Source: Chloroflexota bacterium (GTDB taxonomy: Bacteria > Vulcanimicrobiota > JAMCWD01). From it: a stretch of DNA of 64,000 bases. This document shows positions 37,214-44,928 of this stretch, one piece after another (the stretch's first letter is position 1; the number at the start of each line of letters is the position of its first letter). The notes beneath the pieces were generated by a model, which was not told where the DNA came from, did no database searches, and saw only the letters and a program-made list of their open reading frames with translations. The DNA lies in contig JAMCWD010000067.1 of assembly GCA_023475345.1 (NCBI GenBank), positions 62,001 through 126,000 of the forward strand. Direction: 5' to 3'. Made by a program: the position numbers and the translations under genes.

Positions 37214-37270
37214 ATGTCCTTAAATATTAAACAGGTAATTTGTCTTACGACTGACGGGGGACAAACATGA
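37214..37270 (+). CDS. candidate 18-residue leader peptide before the Rrf2 gene
   Basis: An ATG at 37214 opens an 18-codon frame (MSLNIKQVICLTTDGGQT) whose TGA overlaps the Rrf2 ATG as ATGA. GGAGG lies 11 bases upstream and a closer GGAG 2 bases upstream, so neither spacing is ideal. The overlap suggests translational coupling to the regulator. It has a single Cys. It could be chance. Confidence 0.35.
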   Translation: MSLNIKQVICLTTDGGQT

Positions 37271-37680
37271 AGATTTCAACCAGGGGACGTTATGCAATAA
37301 GGGGTCTGGCGGATCTTGCCAGTAACGGAAAAGATGGACCGATTTCCATACGCGAAATTGCAGAGAGACAGGAAGTTTCGGTGGATTACATGGAACAACT
37401 TTTCCACAAACTGATGAAAGCCGGAATTATTAAAAGCTTCAGGGGGCTTAAGGGCGGTTATCAACTGGCAAAAGATCCGGGCGATATATCAATCAAAGAT
37501 ATCCTTGAAATCGTAGAAGGCCCGCTGTGCCTTGTCAATTGTGAGGAAATGGAAGGAAGCCAGGCATGCCCCAGGATGGCCGGTTGTAAAACCCACATTT
37601 TATGGAACAAATTGACCGAATTAATTGCCGAACGCCTTGATGAAATAAAATTAAAAGACGTTTGTGAGGGAACCTTTTAA
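37267..37680 (+). CDS. Rrf2 family transcriptional regulator with cluster-type cysteines
   Basis: A 137-residue winged-helix regulator: MKISTRGRYAIRGLADLA, ISIREIAERQEVSVDYMEQLF as recognition region, and RGLKGGYQLAKDPGDISIKDIL. After the wing it carries Cys88, Cys92, Cys101 and Cys107 (LCLVNCEEMEGSQACPRMAGC). The last three resemble the iron-sulfur ligands of IscR-type regulators. It may sense redox or iron-sulfur status. No cysteine or cluster-assembly genes are next to it; an epimerase gene follows. Confidence 0.9.
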   Translation: MKISTRGRYAIRGLADLASNGKDGPISIREIAERQEVSVDYMEQLFHKLMKAGIIKSFRGLKGGYQLAKDPGDISIKDILEIVEGPLCLVNCEEMEGSQACPRMAGCKTHILWNKLTELIAERLDEIKLKDVCEGTF

Positions 37681-37707
37681 AACCGGATTTTATCGGAAAG
37701 AAAACTA

Positions 37708-38352
37708 TTGAGCAATATGAAGATAGTACCGGCGATATTGACGGATGGCGGCGAAGAGCTGTGCCGCATGCTTGAGTTGTCAGGAACATTTTGTGATTAT
37801 GTCCAGATCGATGTCATGGACGGCGAATTCGTCCCCAGCAAAAGCGCGGGTCCCGAAGACCTGAGGTCATGCAGCCCGGATATCGGCATGGAAATACACC
37901 TGATGGTGAAGCGCCCTGAAGAATATATCGGCAGGTATGCTCTGAAAGGCGTCCGCCGCATAATAACGCATTTCGAATCGCCGGGCGATCCTCTGGCGCA
38001 TATAGAAGAGATCCGGAAGCTTGGATTATCGGCAGGGCTTGCAATCAATCCCGAAACGCCGGTAAGCATGATCATCCCCCTGCTGGATCTGATTGATCAT
38101 GTCCTTGTAATGACGGTGAAACCGGGCTTTTACGGCAGCCCCTTCCTCCCCGATATGCTTGAAAAAGTAAGAGAGCTTTCAATCCTGACGGGAGATTTCG
38201 AAATCGGGGTTGACGGCGGGGTGGATCAATCAAACCTGGAAATCCTGAGAGAAAGTGGTGCTAATACAGCCTGCGTTGGCTCGAGGATTTTCCGGGCGGA
38301 CGATCCTGCAAAAGCATACGAAGGACTTGTCAGGATAAGCAGCCGGCCATAA
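37708..38352 (+). CDS. ribulose-phosphate 3-epimerase family protein
   Basis: The TIM-barrel core is clear: KIVPAILTDGGEEL, DYVQIDVMDGEFVPS, MEIHLMVKRPEEYI, DHVLVMTVKPGF and EIGVDGGVDQSNLEIL. Rpe interconverts ribulose- and xylulose-5-phosphate. One of the four metal ligands is altered: the usual His before D-V-M-D-G is Gln (VQIDVMDG), whereas the other His and both Asp are kept. The function may be a related sugar-phosphate epimerase. TTG at 37708, seven bases after GGAAAG, and ATG at 37717 are both possible starts. Confidence 0.85.
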   Translation: MSNMKIVPAILTDGGEELCRMLELSGTFCDYVQIDVMDGEFVPSKSAGPEDLRSCSPDIGMEIHLMVKRPEEYIGRYALKGVRRIITHFESPGDPLAHIEEIRKLGLSAGLAINPETPVSMIIPLLDLIDHVLVMTVKPGFYGSPFLPDMLEKVRELSILTGDFEIGVDGGVDQSNLEILRESGANTACVGSRIFRADDPAKAYEGLVRISSRP

Positions 38353-38355
38353 AAT

Positions 38356-38751
38356 TTATGCGGGCAGCGTTTTAACCCAGACCCTGCGGCTCCGCGGCCC
38401 GTCGAATTCGCAGAAAAAGATCCCCTGCCATGTGCCGAGGCGCAGGCGGCCGTCTTCGACAATTATGCTGACCGATGACCCCGTCATGGACGCCTTGACA
38501 TGAGCGGCGGCGTTCCCCTCACCGTGCCGGTAACCGGCGTCCCACGGACAAATCTTTTCAAAAGCCGACCGGATGTCGAAAACTACATCGGGGTCCGCAT
38601 TTTCATTAATGGTAATCCCTGCGGTGGTATGCGGGACGAAAACAATACAAAGCCCGTCTTTTAACCCCGCCCCAGTTACTGCGGATTGAACATCATGCGT
38701 TATTTTGACAAGCTGGCAGCGGGCCGTTGTATCGACTGTAAATTCCGTCAT
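38356..38751 (-). CDS. YjbQ family protein
   Basis: A 131-residue protein of the YjbQ/UPF0047 family: FVPHTTAGITINENADPDV, YRHGEGNAAAHVKASMTG and LGTWQGIFFCEFDGPRSR are its hallmarks. Family members have weak thiamine-phosphate synthase activity, though the cellular role is unclear. Its start overlaps the upstream receiver/HATPase gene as ATGA. Confidence 0.93.
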   Translation of the reverse strand: MTEFTVDTTARCQLVKITHDVQSAVTGAGLKDGLCIVFVPHTTAGITINENADPDVVFDIRSAFEKICPWDAGYRHGEGNAAAHVKASMTGSSVSIIVEDGRLRLGTWQGIFFCEFDGPRSRRVWVKTLPA

Positions 38752-40049
38752 TTATTCACCATGTTTTCAGCCGCCTTCGATTTATCGGCCGGAATGCGGT
38801 ATTTCACCATGTGGACGGAATTGCCTTTCCTGTTGAAATTCACCTCATCCATAGAGCATTGTATCAGGAAAATCCCGCGGCCATGTTCCAGCAAATCTGA
38901 AAGGCAAGTCTCAGACGAAGGGTCGGGGAGGATCGAAGTTTTGAAACCCTGGCCTTCATCGGTTATGTCTATTTCAAATTTGACCGAGTCTATATGAGAA
39001 TTGATGACTATTTTTTTATTGCTGTCGAGCCTGTTCCCGTGCACCATCGCGTTAATGAGCGCTTCCTGCAAAGCAAGCTGGATCTGGGAAAGGATCCAGT
39101 GGGGATAGCAGTCCGCAAGAACTGTCCTGGATATGAAAAAATTGACGACGCCCTTAACATGCTCCAGGGACGACGGGATAACTATCCTGTTGTCCGAAAC
39201 AACATATTCCTGCGTCAGGACATGGTTCCTGAGCCGCTGCTTCATCTCAAGCACTCTTGACAGGATCTGCTGTACCTGAAGGGTATCCATCGGCTTACAG
39301 ATGAAGTTTATCGCGCCGTTCCTCAAAGCTTTAACCGCCGTATCTACATCGGGACACCCTGTAATGATAACGGTGGGGATATCCGGATACAACTCTTTGA
39401 GCTTCTCAAGGAATTCTTCTCCCGGGATTTTGCCGTGGAGCTTTAGTTCCGTAACGACGAGGTCGAAATGTTCTTTTTTCAGATGTTCAAGCGCTTCCTG
39501 CGCACTATCGGCTGCGACTATTTCATTGCCTGCCCCGAAAAGCTCCGTGAATGCGGCTGCGGTGGCGCCATCCCCGTCAACAACAAGGATGCTTGCATTC
39601 TTGTTGTTCTTGATCCCGGCAGGGGCTTCAGGCTCATCGGAAGGCGCTTCATCCTTTTCAGGCTCTTCAGAGACCGACTCGTAAACTTTTCTTTCAGGCA
39701 CATCGCTGCCTATTCCCCAGCGCGTTTCCAGAACTTTTCTATACTGTTCGAAGAAGCCCACTGCTTTACGCGGTATAACATGGCTTTCCAGTACCCATCC
39801 CATGGGCCTGTTTTCGATGAATTTTTGCCTGAAAAGGAAAAAGCCTTCTCTTGCTTCCGCCCACATGTAAGTATTGAAATCCCCTGGGTCTTCGATCTCC
39901 GGCTGGATACTTACCGAGCGGAGTATATTAAGTTTCTGTCCGTCTATGAGCAGCGCGTAATATGAATTGGGGTCATAATGGAACCTGGTAACTTCCATTT
40001 CCATCAAGCTGTCTTCCCAGTCGCAAAACCCCGGATTATCAGGAGCCAT
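38748..40049 (-). CDS. receiver-like domain fused to an anti-sigma-type HATPase
   Basis: The 433-residue protein has an N-terminal region of about 110 residues of unknown fold, an acidic Pro-rich linker, a CheY-like receiver (about 152-275) and a GHKL ATPase (about 310-425; LALQEALINAMVHGN, ITDEGQGF, HGRGIFLIQCSMDEV) of the RsbW/anti-sigma type. The receiver lacks the phosphorylated Asp: DLVVTELKL has Glu201 there, and the acidic pair is spaced as VDGDG. The Lys (CKPMD) is kept. It may act as a constitutive regulator of sigma-factor signalling. AAGGAGG precedes the ATG, directly behind the RNA gene. Confidence 0.85.
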   Translation of the reverse strand: MAPDNPGFCDWEDSLMEMEVTRFHYDPNSYYALLIDGQKLNILRSVSIQPEIEDPGDFNTYMWAEAREGFFLFRQKFIENRPMGWVLESHVIPRKAVGFFEQYRKVLETRWGIGSDVPERKVYESVSEEPEKDEAPSDEPEAPAGIKNNKNASILVVDGDGATAAAFTELFGAGNEIVAADSAQEALEHLKKEHFDLVVTELKLHGKIPGEEFLEKLKELYPDIPTVIITGCPDVDTAVKALRNGAINFICKPMDTLQVQQILSRVLEMKQRLRNHVLTQEYVVSDNRIVIPSSLEHVKGVVNFFISRTVLADCYPHWILSQIQLALQEALINAMVHGNRLDSNKKIVINSHIDSVKFEIDITDEGQGFKTSILPDPSSETCLSDLLEHGRGIFLIQCSMDEVNFNRKGNSVHMVKYRIPADKSKAAENMVNK

Positions 40050-40062
40050 AATACCTCCTTAT

Positions 40063-40240
40063 AAAAAGAGAGACCCCGGTCGTGGCGCCTGAAGGGCTGA
40101 CCAAGGAACACTTAGTGGGTGCTCGCCGGCTGCTTCCTGTAGATGGACAGGCCATCCGCAATTCCGCAACCAGACGCCCGGCTCCCCAGGTCAAATGTGT
40201 CGATCAGTGCACTTTCATACGCTCACGTGCCGGTTCTCTC
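40063..40240 (-). ncRNA. ssrS: 6S-like regulatory RNA
   Basis: A 178-base element on the minus strand is set between a good promoter and a T-run. Its two ends pair: GAGAGA with TCTCTC, then CC-GG, CGTG with CACG and GCG with CGC, separated by bulges. The middle contains a long open region (GACACATTTGACCTGGGG) and an inner hairpin in which CTGGTTGC pairs with GCAGCCGG. The length, closed ends and large internal bubble fit 6S RNA, which binds the housekeeping RNA polymerase and is released by short product RNAs. The alternative is another small RNA of unknown class. The closing stem plus TTTTT acts as terminator. Confidence 0.6.
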
Positions 40241-40247
40241 AATTCTT

Positions 40248-40275
40248 ATTGTACATCAACCGCTGAAAATTTCAA
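40248..40275 (-). promoter_or_regulatory. sigma-70 type promoter of the 6S-like RNA
   Basis: On the minus strand, TTGAAA (40275-40270) and TACAAT (40253-40248) are separated by 16 bases. The predicted start of transcription at about 40241 matches the paired 5' end of the RNA. Confidence 0.65.
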
Positions 40276-40322
40276 GTTCTTTCACCGTTCGGGCTGAAAA
40301 TAATTGATAACCTCGCCGAATA

Positions 40323-41087
40323 TCAAGAAAAGGCGAATTCCTGCGCTACTCCGGGGAATTCTTCCATCGCTTTTCCTGTGGCAAAAATTTCTTCTTTGAG
40401 ATTCTTGCCGTTCTTCAGCCTGGACTGGGGAAAGCGCGATTTCATACCCGACAGCCCTATAGCCCTGTCGGGTATATCGTTATGTATCACCTTGTTGTAA
40501 ATGGCTTCCACCAGCCAGAACCAGTCGGGATGAAGGTCGCAGGTGAAGTCCAGGTCATCCGTCTCCACTATCAACTTCCTGTGAGGATATTCGCCGATCC
40601 ACTCCTCGTAAGAATCGTTGAGGGTCATCAGGTAATCGCGCGGGATCCCCGATTCCATCTTCCGGCTCCTTTTTGCGATCCTGTAAATCAGCGTGTCCAG
40701 GCTCGCCCTCAGGTAAATCAAAAGGTCGGGCGGGCGCAGTATCTTCGTCAAAAGCTCGAAGTGGGGCTTGTACGTGTTGACGTATTCGTCTTCCGACATC
40801 TCGCCCCGCTTCCAGAGTACCTTTGCAAAGATGGCATCCTCGTAGATGCTCCGGTCGGCAATGATGTCTTTCTTGCTCTGAACGGTGGCGTAATGCTTGT
40901 TGAACCTGTCGTAAAGAAAAAATACCTGGGTGTGAAACGCCCACCTGGGAGGATCTTTATAAAATTTTTCCAGGTAAGGATGCCCTTCGACCGTTTCATA
41001 AAGCGGCTCGAACCCGGAGATCTGGGAAAAGATCCTGGTAACCGTCGATTTCCCTGCCCCTATTGCACCGGCAACTACTATAAACAT
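40323..41087 (-). CDS. deoxynucleoside kinase
   Basis: The 254-residue protein phosphorylates deoxyribonucleosides for salvage. Its P-loop is VVAGAIGAGKSTVTRIFSQ, the substrate region reads DRSIYEDAIFAKVLWKRG (the DRS motif), and RIAKRSRKMESGIPRDYLMTLNDSYEEWI carries the lid arginines. It resembles the deoxyguanosine/deoxyadenosine kinases of Gram-positive bacteria. The ATG at 41087 follows AGGAGGGGG at four bases. A DnaA box and one of the 144-base repeats lie directly upstream. Confidence 0.9.
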   Translation of the reverse strand: MFIVVAGAIGAGKSTVTRIFSQISGFEPLYETVEGHPYLEKFYKDPPRWAFHTQVFFLYDRFNKHYATVQSKKDIIADRSIYEDAIFAKVLWKRGEMSEDEYVNTYKPHFELLTKILRPPDLLIYLRASLDTLIYRIAKRSRKMESGIPRDYLMTLNDSYEEWIGEYPHRKLIVETDDLDFTCDLHPDWFWLVEAIYNKVIHNDIPDRAIGLSGMKSRFPQSRLKNGKNLKEEIFATGKAMEEFPGVAQEFAFS

Positions 41088-41107
41088 GTTTCCCCCTCCT
41101 GTACCCA

Positions 41108-41251
41108 CAGATGCTTATAATTACTATGTTTGAAGCCGTTTCCCTCCTTACTTTATCCACAGATTTTGCAACAATATGTAGTGTCATGCCGAACAAACTG
41201 CTTCTGAAATGCAGGATACATACCGCTTCGGAAGGAAACTAACTGCGAAAG
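41108..41251. repeat. 144-base direct repeat, left copy
   Basis: This intergenic block recurs at 42435-42578 in the same orientation with about 8 mismatches in 144. Mismatches cluster in the first 50 bases. The left copy is the 5' region of the deoxynucleoside kinase gene. It includes a consensus DnaA box. Confidence 0.9.
41153..41161 (+). promoter_or_regulatory. consensus DnaA box
   Basis: TTATCCACA matches the DnaA box consensus exactly. It lies about 70 bases upstream of the deoxynucleoside kinase start. A second copy occurs in the right repeat. Confidence 0.6.
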
Positions 41252-41272
41252 ATGACAACCATCATGAGAGGA

Positions 41273-42418
41273 TCAGAAGCTCATTTTTTGTTCTTTTATG
41301 TAATCACTTAAGCCATTATAAGATTTTAACACGCCAAACCCTTTCTCCTGAAGGCGTTTTGAAATATCTTCAGGTTTGAGATCAATTACCACCATTTTCC
41401 CTCCCCTAGAAAATTGTGATAGTAACTCCCATGCCGCTTCATCCTCATTTCGAAAACTGAAACCTATGATGACAAGTTCATCTGTTCTCGACAATACACT
41501 TTTAGCAGATTGTAATATTTCATCAAAGTTTTCCTCATACGATTTAATAAAAGAAGGTGACACCCAAAATGTGTTATATCCTCCACCATAACCATCACTT
41601 CCTTCTGGCTTGAATAAGTGTGGTTCTCTCTTTAACAATTTACTACAGATCTCAAAGTGCCATTCTCCTCTTTCCTTATTGTCAAGTGATATAACAGGCC
41701 CTTGGAATAAGTTGTTTTGCCAGTTAATAGAGCCATGCACCTTGTGAATCTTTATTTTTGAACGCCTGCCTGCATCTTTAAACATCTCTTTGTCATCTTC
41801 ACGTTCAAAATCACTTATCCCAACATACCCATCAAGAGGAGACCACATATTTTTATTTATTAATCCCTTCTCCAGAATCAGGTCGTAATTAAATGTTATA
41901 AATTCATCGTTCCCATCTATTATTTCGGAAAAAGCGGCAGATAACTCATTAGGCATTAAATTGACAAGGATTAAATATAAATAAGCATTCAGGCGTGAGC
42001 GCATTTCTTTTAATTCATCGACACTTAATCCAATTGGTATTAGAAGAATAGAAGTAAACCTACTTGGTAATTTATCCCACAAAATTTTCACGTTTTCTTT
42101 CTCTGAATTAATAAGCGAATCACTAAGTAAATGCAAATCTAAAATCGTATATAACTTTTCTATATTGTCCTTAAGATCGCTAAAAATGCTAGATAATTCA
42201 CTATTCCCGAAGTATTTTCTCGCAGCATTTTCAATTTGATCAATATTGCTTTTTATTGTTTCAAACCATTTGACTCTGCTTCTTCCGTATTTACGACTTT
42301 TTTCTCTCTCGTGAGCCTGTTTCATCCTCTCCCATATCTCACCCATTAACGGCCCATCAGCCACTGCTTTTGAGAATCCCGCTCCTAACAAGAAAGTTCT
42401 TCTTGGCTTATATAACAT
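41273..42418 (-). CDS. SIR2-like domain protein, candidate defence gene
   Basis: The 381-residue protein has the SIR2 NAD-binding landmarks in order: LLGAGFSK (10-17), ITFNYD (174-179), KVHGS with the His (226-230) and IIGFSFRNEDE (317-327). The rest is helical, with no zinc cysteines, as in the SIR2-like NADases of anti-phage systems rather than deacetylases. Its DNA is clearly more A+T-rich than its neighbours, and the gene is enclosed by 144-base direct repeats. No other defence gene is next to it. A stand-alone NAD-depleting role is inferred. The start is preceded by GAGGGT at nine bases. Confidence 0.82.
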   Translation of the reverse strand: MLYKPRRTFLLGAGFSKAVADGPLMGEIWERMKQAHEREKSRKYGRSRVKWFETIKSNIDQIENAARKYFGNSELSSIFSDLKDNIEKLYTILDLHLLSDSLINSEKENVKILWDKLPSRFTSILLIPIGLSVDELKEMRSRLNAYLYLILVNLMPNELSAAFSEIIDGNDEFITFNYDLILEKGLINKNMWSPLDGYVGISDFEREDDKEMFKDAGRRSKIKIHKVHGSINWQNNLFQGPVISLDNKERGEWHFEICSKLLKREPHLFKPEGSDGYGGGYNTFWVSPSFIKSYEENFDEILQSAKSVLSRTDELVIIGFSFRNEDEAAWELLSQFSRGGKMVVIDLKPEDISKRLQEKGFGVLKSYNGLSDYIKEQKMSF

Positions 42419-42434
42419 TTTCGTTTACCCTCAC

Positions 42435-42578
42435 CAGATGCTTATAGATACTATGTTCGAAGCCATTTCCCCCCTGAATTTATCCACAGATTTTGCAACA
42501 ATATGTAGTGTCATGCCGAACAAACTGCTTCTGAAATGCAGGATACATACCGCTTCGGAAGAAAACTAACTGCGAAAG
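42435..42578. repeat. 144-base direct repeat, right copy
   Basis: This copy sits between the SIR2-like gene start and the DUF4129-type gene. The last 90 bases match the left copy almost perfectly. Outside the repeat, after GCGAAAG, the two sequences diverge at once. Confidence 0.9.
42480..42488 (+). promoter_or_regulatory. consensus DnaA box (second copy)
   Basis: TTATCCACA within the right direct repeat, upstream of the DUF4129-type gene. Confidence 0.5.
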
Positions 42579-42589
42579 GCGCATCGATA

Positions 42590-43630
42590 ATGACCTCAGC
42601 AAAGGCTCCCAAATACAAAAATGAAAAATCCCGGACAGGCTCCGTCATTTACATCCTGCTCATCATCTTATTGCTGTTCGGAGAATACAACGGGGCGCAT
42701 GCCGGGGCCGCCCAGAGCCCGGTCGAAATCTCAGCCGGGGAATTTAACCGGATATTACAGGACGCGCCCTCCCTCCTCTCTTCGCCTGAGGGCCTTGAAA
42801 AACTGGATAAAATAATCTCCGTCCCGTATCATGTCAAAGACAAATCTTGGGACATAGTTGTCAGCCTCGATTATTTGCTTCCCCGGCTTGACCTGGTAAA
42901 GAAAGGAACGGGAGGCGCAAAAGAAAAACTTGAAGCCGATCTCAGGCGGCTTGCCGCTCTTTCCACACCTGTAAATTCCGGGACTACAGATATTATCGAT
43001 CGAAAAACCGTGCATGAAAAGCTGTCTGCAATATTATCTTCAAGGGCATTTCAAACGCGCAATTTGCCCTCCCTGTTCGAGCTGTGGAACAGGCTGAACA
43101 AATGGCTGGACAAAGCGACAGCCGAGATGGCGGAAAAAATGGACTTCCTCGATTCCCTCCAGAGGTTTTTGAATAACGCCGGGTATGCAGGGGGCTTATT
43201 TTTTAAAATGTTGTACATGCTTATCGGCGCTCTTGTCATCATCCTTGTCATCCTTATAGCCGTAATGATAGTCCGGCTGAAAAGCCGCGGAAAAAAGAAA
43301 AAAAAGGCCGACGAATTCAAAAAGCTCTTGCCGGATAAAACCTTTAACGAAGCCATGCGGGCCGCAAAGTCGGGCAATTACAGGGAGGCGCTCCGGTTCC
43401 TTTTCCTGGCGATGCTGATGACGATGGATAAAAAAGAAATCATCGAATATAATCCCCACCTTACCAACTGGGAGATTGTAAACATGATGCCGTCACATGC
43501 TCCCTTCAGAGTCCCTGCCGCCGAATTTTCGATGCTTTTCGACAGGAAGTGGTACGGGATGGAACCGGCGGATTCAAACGACATGGAGATATGCGAAGGG
43601 CTTTACTGGGAGGTGTTGAGGCTGTGCTGA
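42590..43630 (+). CDS. DUF4129-type membrane protein of a MoxR operon
   Basis: The start at 42590 (MTSAKAPKYK) avoids translating through the upstream repeat. The protein has a signal-anchor (SVIYILLIILLLFGEY), a long extracytoplasmic helical part, one membrane helix (KMLYMLIGALVIILVILIAVMIV) and a cytoplasmic DUF4129-like end: ALRFLFLAMLMTMDKKEIIEY, HLTNWEIVNMM and FDRKWYGM. This family accompanies MoxR ATPases and is sometimes linked to transglutaminase-like proteins. The gene overlaps the next by about 7 bases. Confidence 0.82.
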   Translation: MTSAKAPKYKNEKSRTGSVIYILLIILLLFGEYNGAHAGAAQSPVEISAGEFNRILQDAPSLLSSPEGLEKLDKIISVPYHVKDKSWDIVVSLDYLLPRLDLVKKGTGGAKEKLEADLRRLAALSTPVNSGTTDIIDRKTVHEKLSAILSSRAFQTRNLPSLFELWNRLNKWLDKATAEMAEKMDFLDSLQRFLNNAGYAGGLFFKMLYMLIGALVIILVILIAVMIVRLKSRGKKKKKADEFKKLLPDKTFNEAMRAAKSGNYREALRFLFLAMLMTMDKKEIIEYNPHLTNWEIVNMMPSHAPFRVPAAEFSMLFDRKWYGMEPADSNDMEICEGLYWEVLRLC

Positions 43631-44928
43631 AGCGCCTCAGGCTCAACAGGGAAGCCGTGCTCGTCATCGTGCTGATGGCCGTATTCACGATATTTACCGG
43701 GTTCAGCATCTACGAGCAGCAAAGGGATAGAGCCGCCGGTTTCATACTTCCCGCCGGCAGCTATTCCGGGAGCGGCGACGGCCTCCTGGCCTTATACCGC
43801 CTTGCCGATGCTTTCGGCTTCAGGCCGGGAAGGTGGGAAAGGTCGGCGTTTCGTCTCCCCCCTACACCTATGGCGCTGGTGGTTGTGCGCCCGTATTATC
43901 CACCCTACGATAAAGAAGAAGCATCGGCCCTCCTTGAATGGGCTGCGAAAGGAAACACCTTATTCATTATCGATAACCCGGGAAATGTCATTGAAAAACA
44001 ACTGGGAATAGAAATCGGTGATCCTGAAAAAATCAAAAATAAAAAGAAGACCCCTCCTGAACTGAAAAATTTTAAAAAACATATTCCGGACAGTTCTACT
44101 GACGAGGTTGAGGAACCTACATATTCAGTCGACGAGTATTCTCCGGAGAACGATAAACTGACAGTTGTACCACCTTCAATGACGGCGGCGGCAACGAAGA
44201 ATATTAATTCGGTAACATTTTCAAACAAGGAATTTATCGTAAAAGCTCCCGGTTCGGCGATCCCGCTGTTCGGCGAATTTCAAAGGGCCAACGCGGTTTA
44301 CCTCCCCTGGAAAAAAGGGCGCATAATCATATTTGCAGATGCCGCGCCTTTTATCAACCGGAATATCGATAAAGCCGACAACGCCCGCTTCATATTACAG
44401 GCATTGAAGGAATGGGGTGTCTCTGACCGGGTGTTTTTCGACGAATACCATCACGGGATACAGCAAAGGGACAGCATGTTGGGCGTTATGCTCCATACCC
44501 CCGTGGGCTGGGGGATACTCCAGTTTCTTTTCGGCGTGATCCTGATTTTGTTCGGGATGGGTTACCGCTTTTCCTCGCCGAGAGAAGAGAAAACCCCCGG
44601 CCAGGGCCGGAGGAAACGCATCGAATACATTAAAAGCATGGCCGGGCTGTTACAGAAGAAAAACGCCGCCGCTTTGATCGAGGGCGAGATCGTAGCCGGC
44701 TTCAGGGAAGACCTGGCAAAGGCCCTGGGGCTTTCACCGAATACGACGAGCCCCGCTTTAATATCTTACGGAAAAAAAGAAAAACTCATCCCGGAAAAAC
44801 TCTCGGACGAATTCCTGAAACTGTTAAGCGACAGCGTAATCTCAGGACCGGTAACGGAAAAAGGCCTGCTCCGTATGACCGCACTGATGGAGAAAATCAT
44901 AAATCCCATAAGGAGGAAAAGAATATGA
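43624..44928 (+). CDS. DUF4350-type membrane protein
   Basis: I start at the GTG at 43624, ten bases after GGGAGG, so it begins LKRLRLNREAVLVIVLMAVF with a membrane helix at residues 8-28. The middle contains PAGSYSGSGDGLLALYRLADAFG and ALLEWAAKGNTLFIIDNPGN, like DUF4350 proteins, and a later helix (VGWGILQFLFGVILILFGMGY). A Lys- and Pro-rich insert at about 130-180 is variable. Its role in the MoxR system is unknown. It overlaps the MoxR gene as ATGA. Confidence 0.8.
   Translation: MLKRLRLNREAVLVIVLMAVFTIFTGFSIYEQQRDRAAGFILPAGSYSGSGDGLLALYRLADAFGFRPGRWERSAFRLPPTPMALVVVRPYYPPYDKEEASALLEWAAKGNTLFIIDNPGNVIEKQLGIEIGDPEKIKNKKKTPPELKNFKKHIPDSSTDEVEEPTYSVDEYSPENDKLTVVPPSMTAAATKNINSVTFSNKEFIVKAPGSAIPLFGEFQRANAVYLPWKKGRIIIFADAAPFINRNIDKADNARFILQALKEWGVSDRVFFDEYHHGIQQRDSMLGVMLHTPVGWGILQFLFGVILILFGMGYRFSSPREEKTPGQGRRKRIEYIKSMAGLLQKKNAAALIEGEIVAGFREDLAKALGLSPNTTSPALISYGKKEKLIPEKLSDEFLKLLSDSVISGPVTEKGLLRMTALMEKIINPIRRKRI

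Noticed and set aside
40063..40240. SRP (4.5S) RNA as the identity of the small RNA
   Set aside because: It has the phrase GGAAGCAGCC, but not the GGAA tetraloop with the symmetric loop that defines the SRP helix, and the long closed ends with a large bubble fit 6S better.
41108..42578. Insertion sequence around the SIR2-like gene
   Set aside because: No transposase, no terminal inverted repeats; only long direct repeats of host intergenic DNA.
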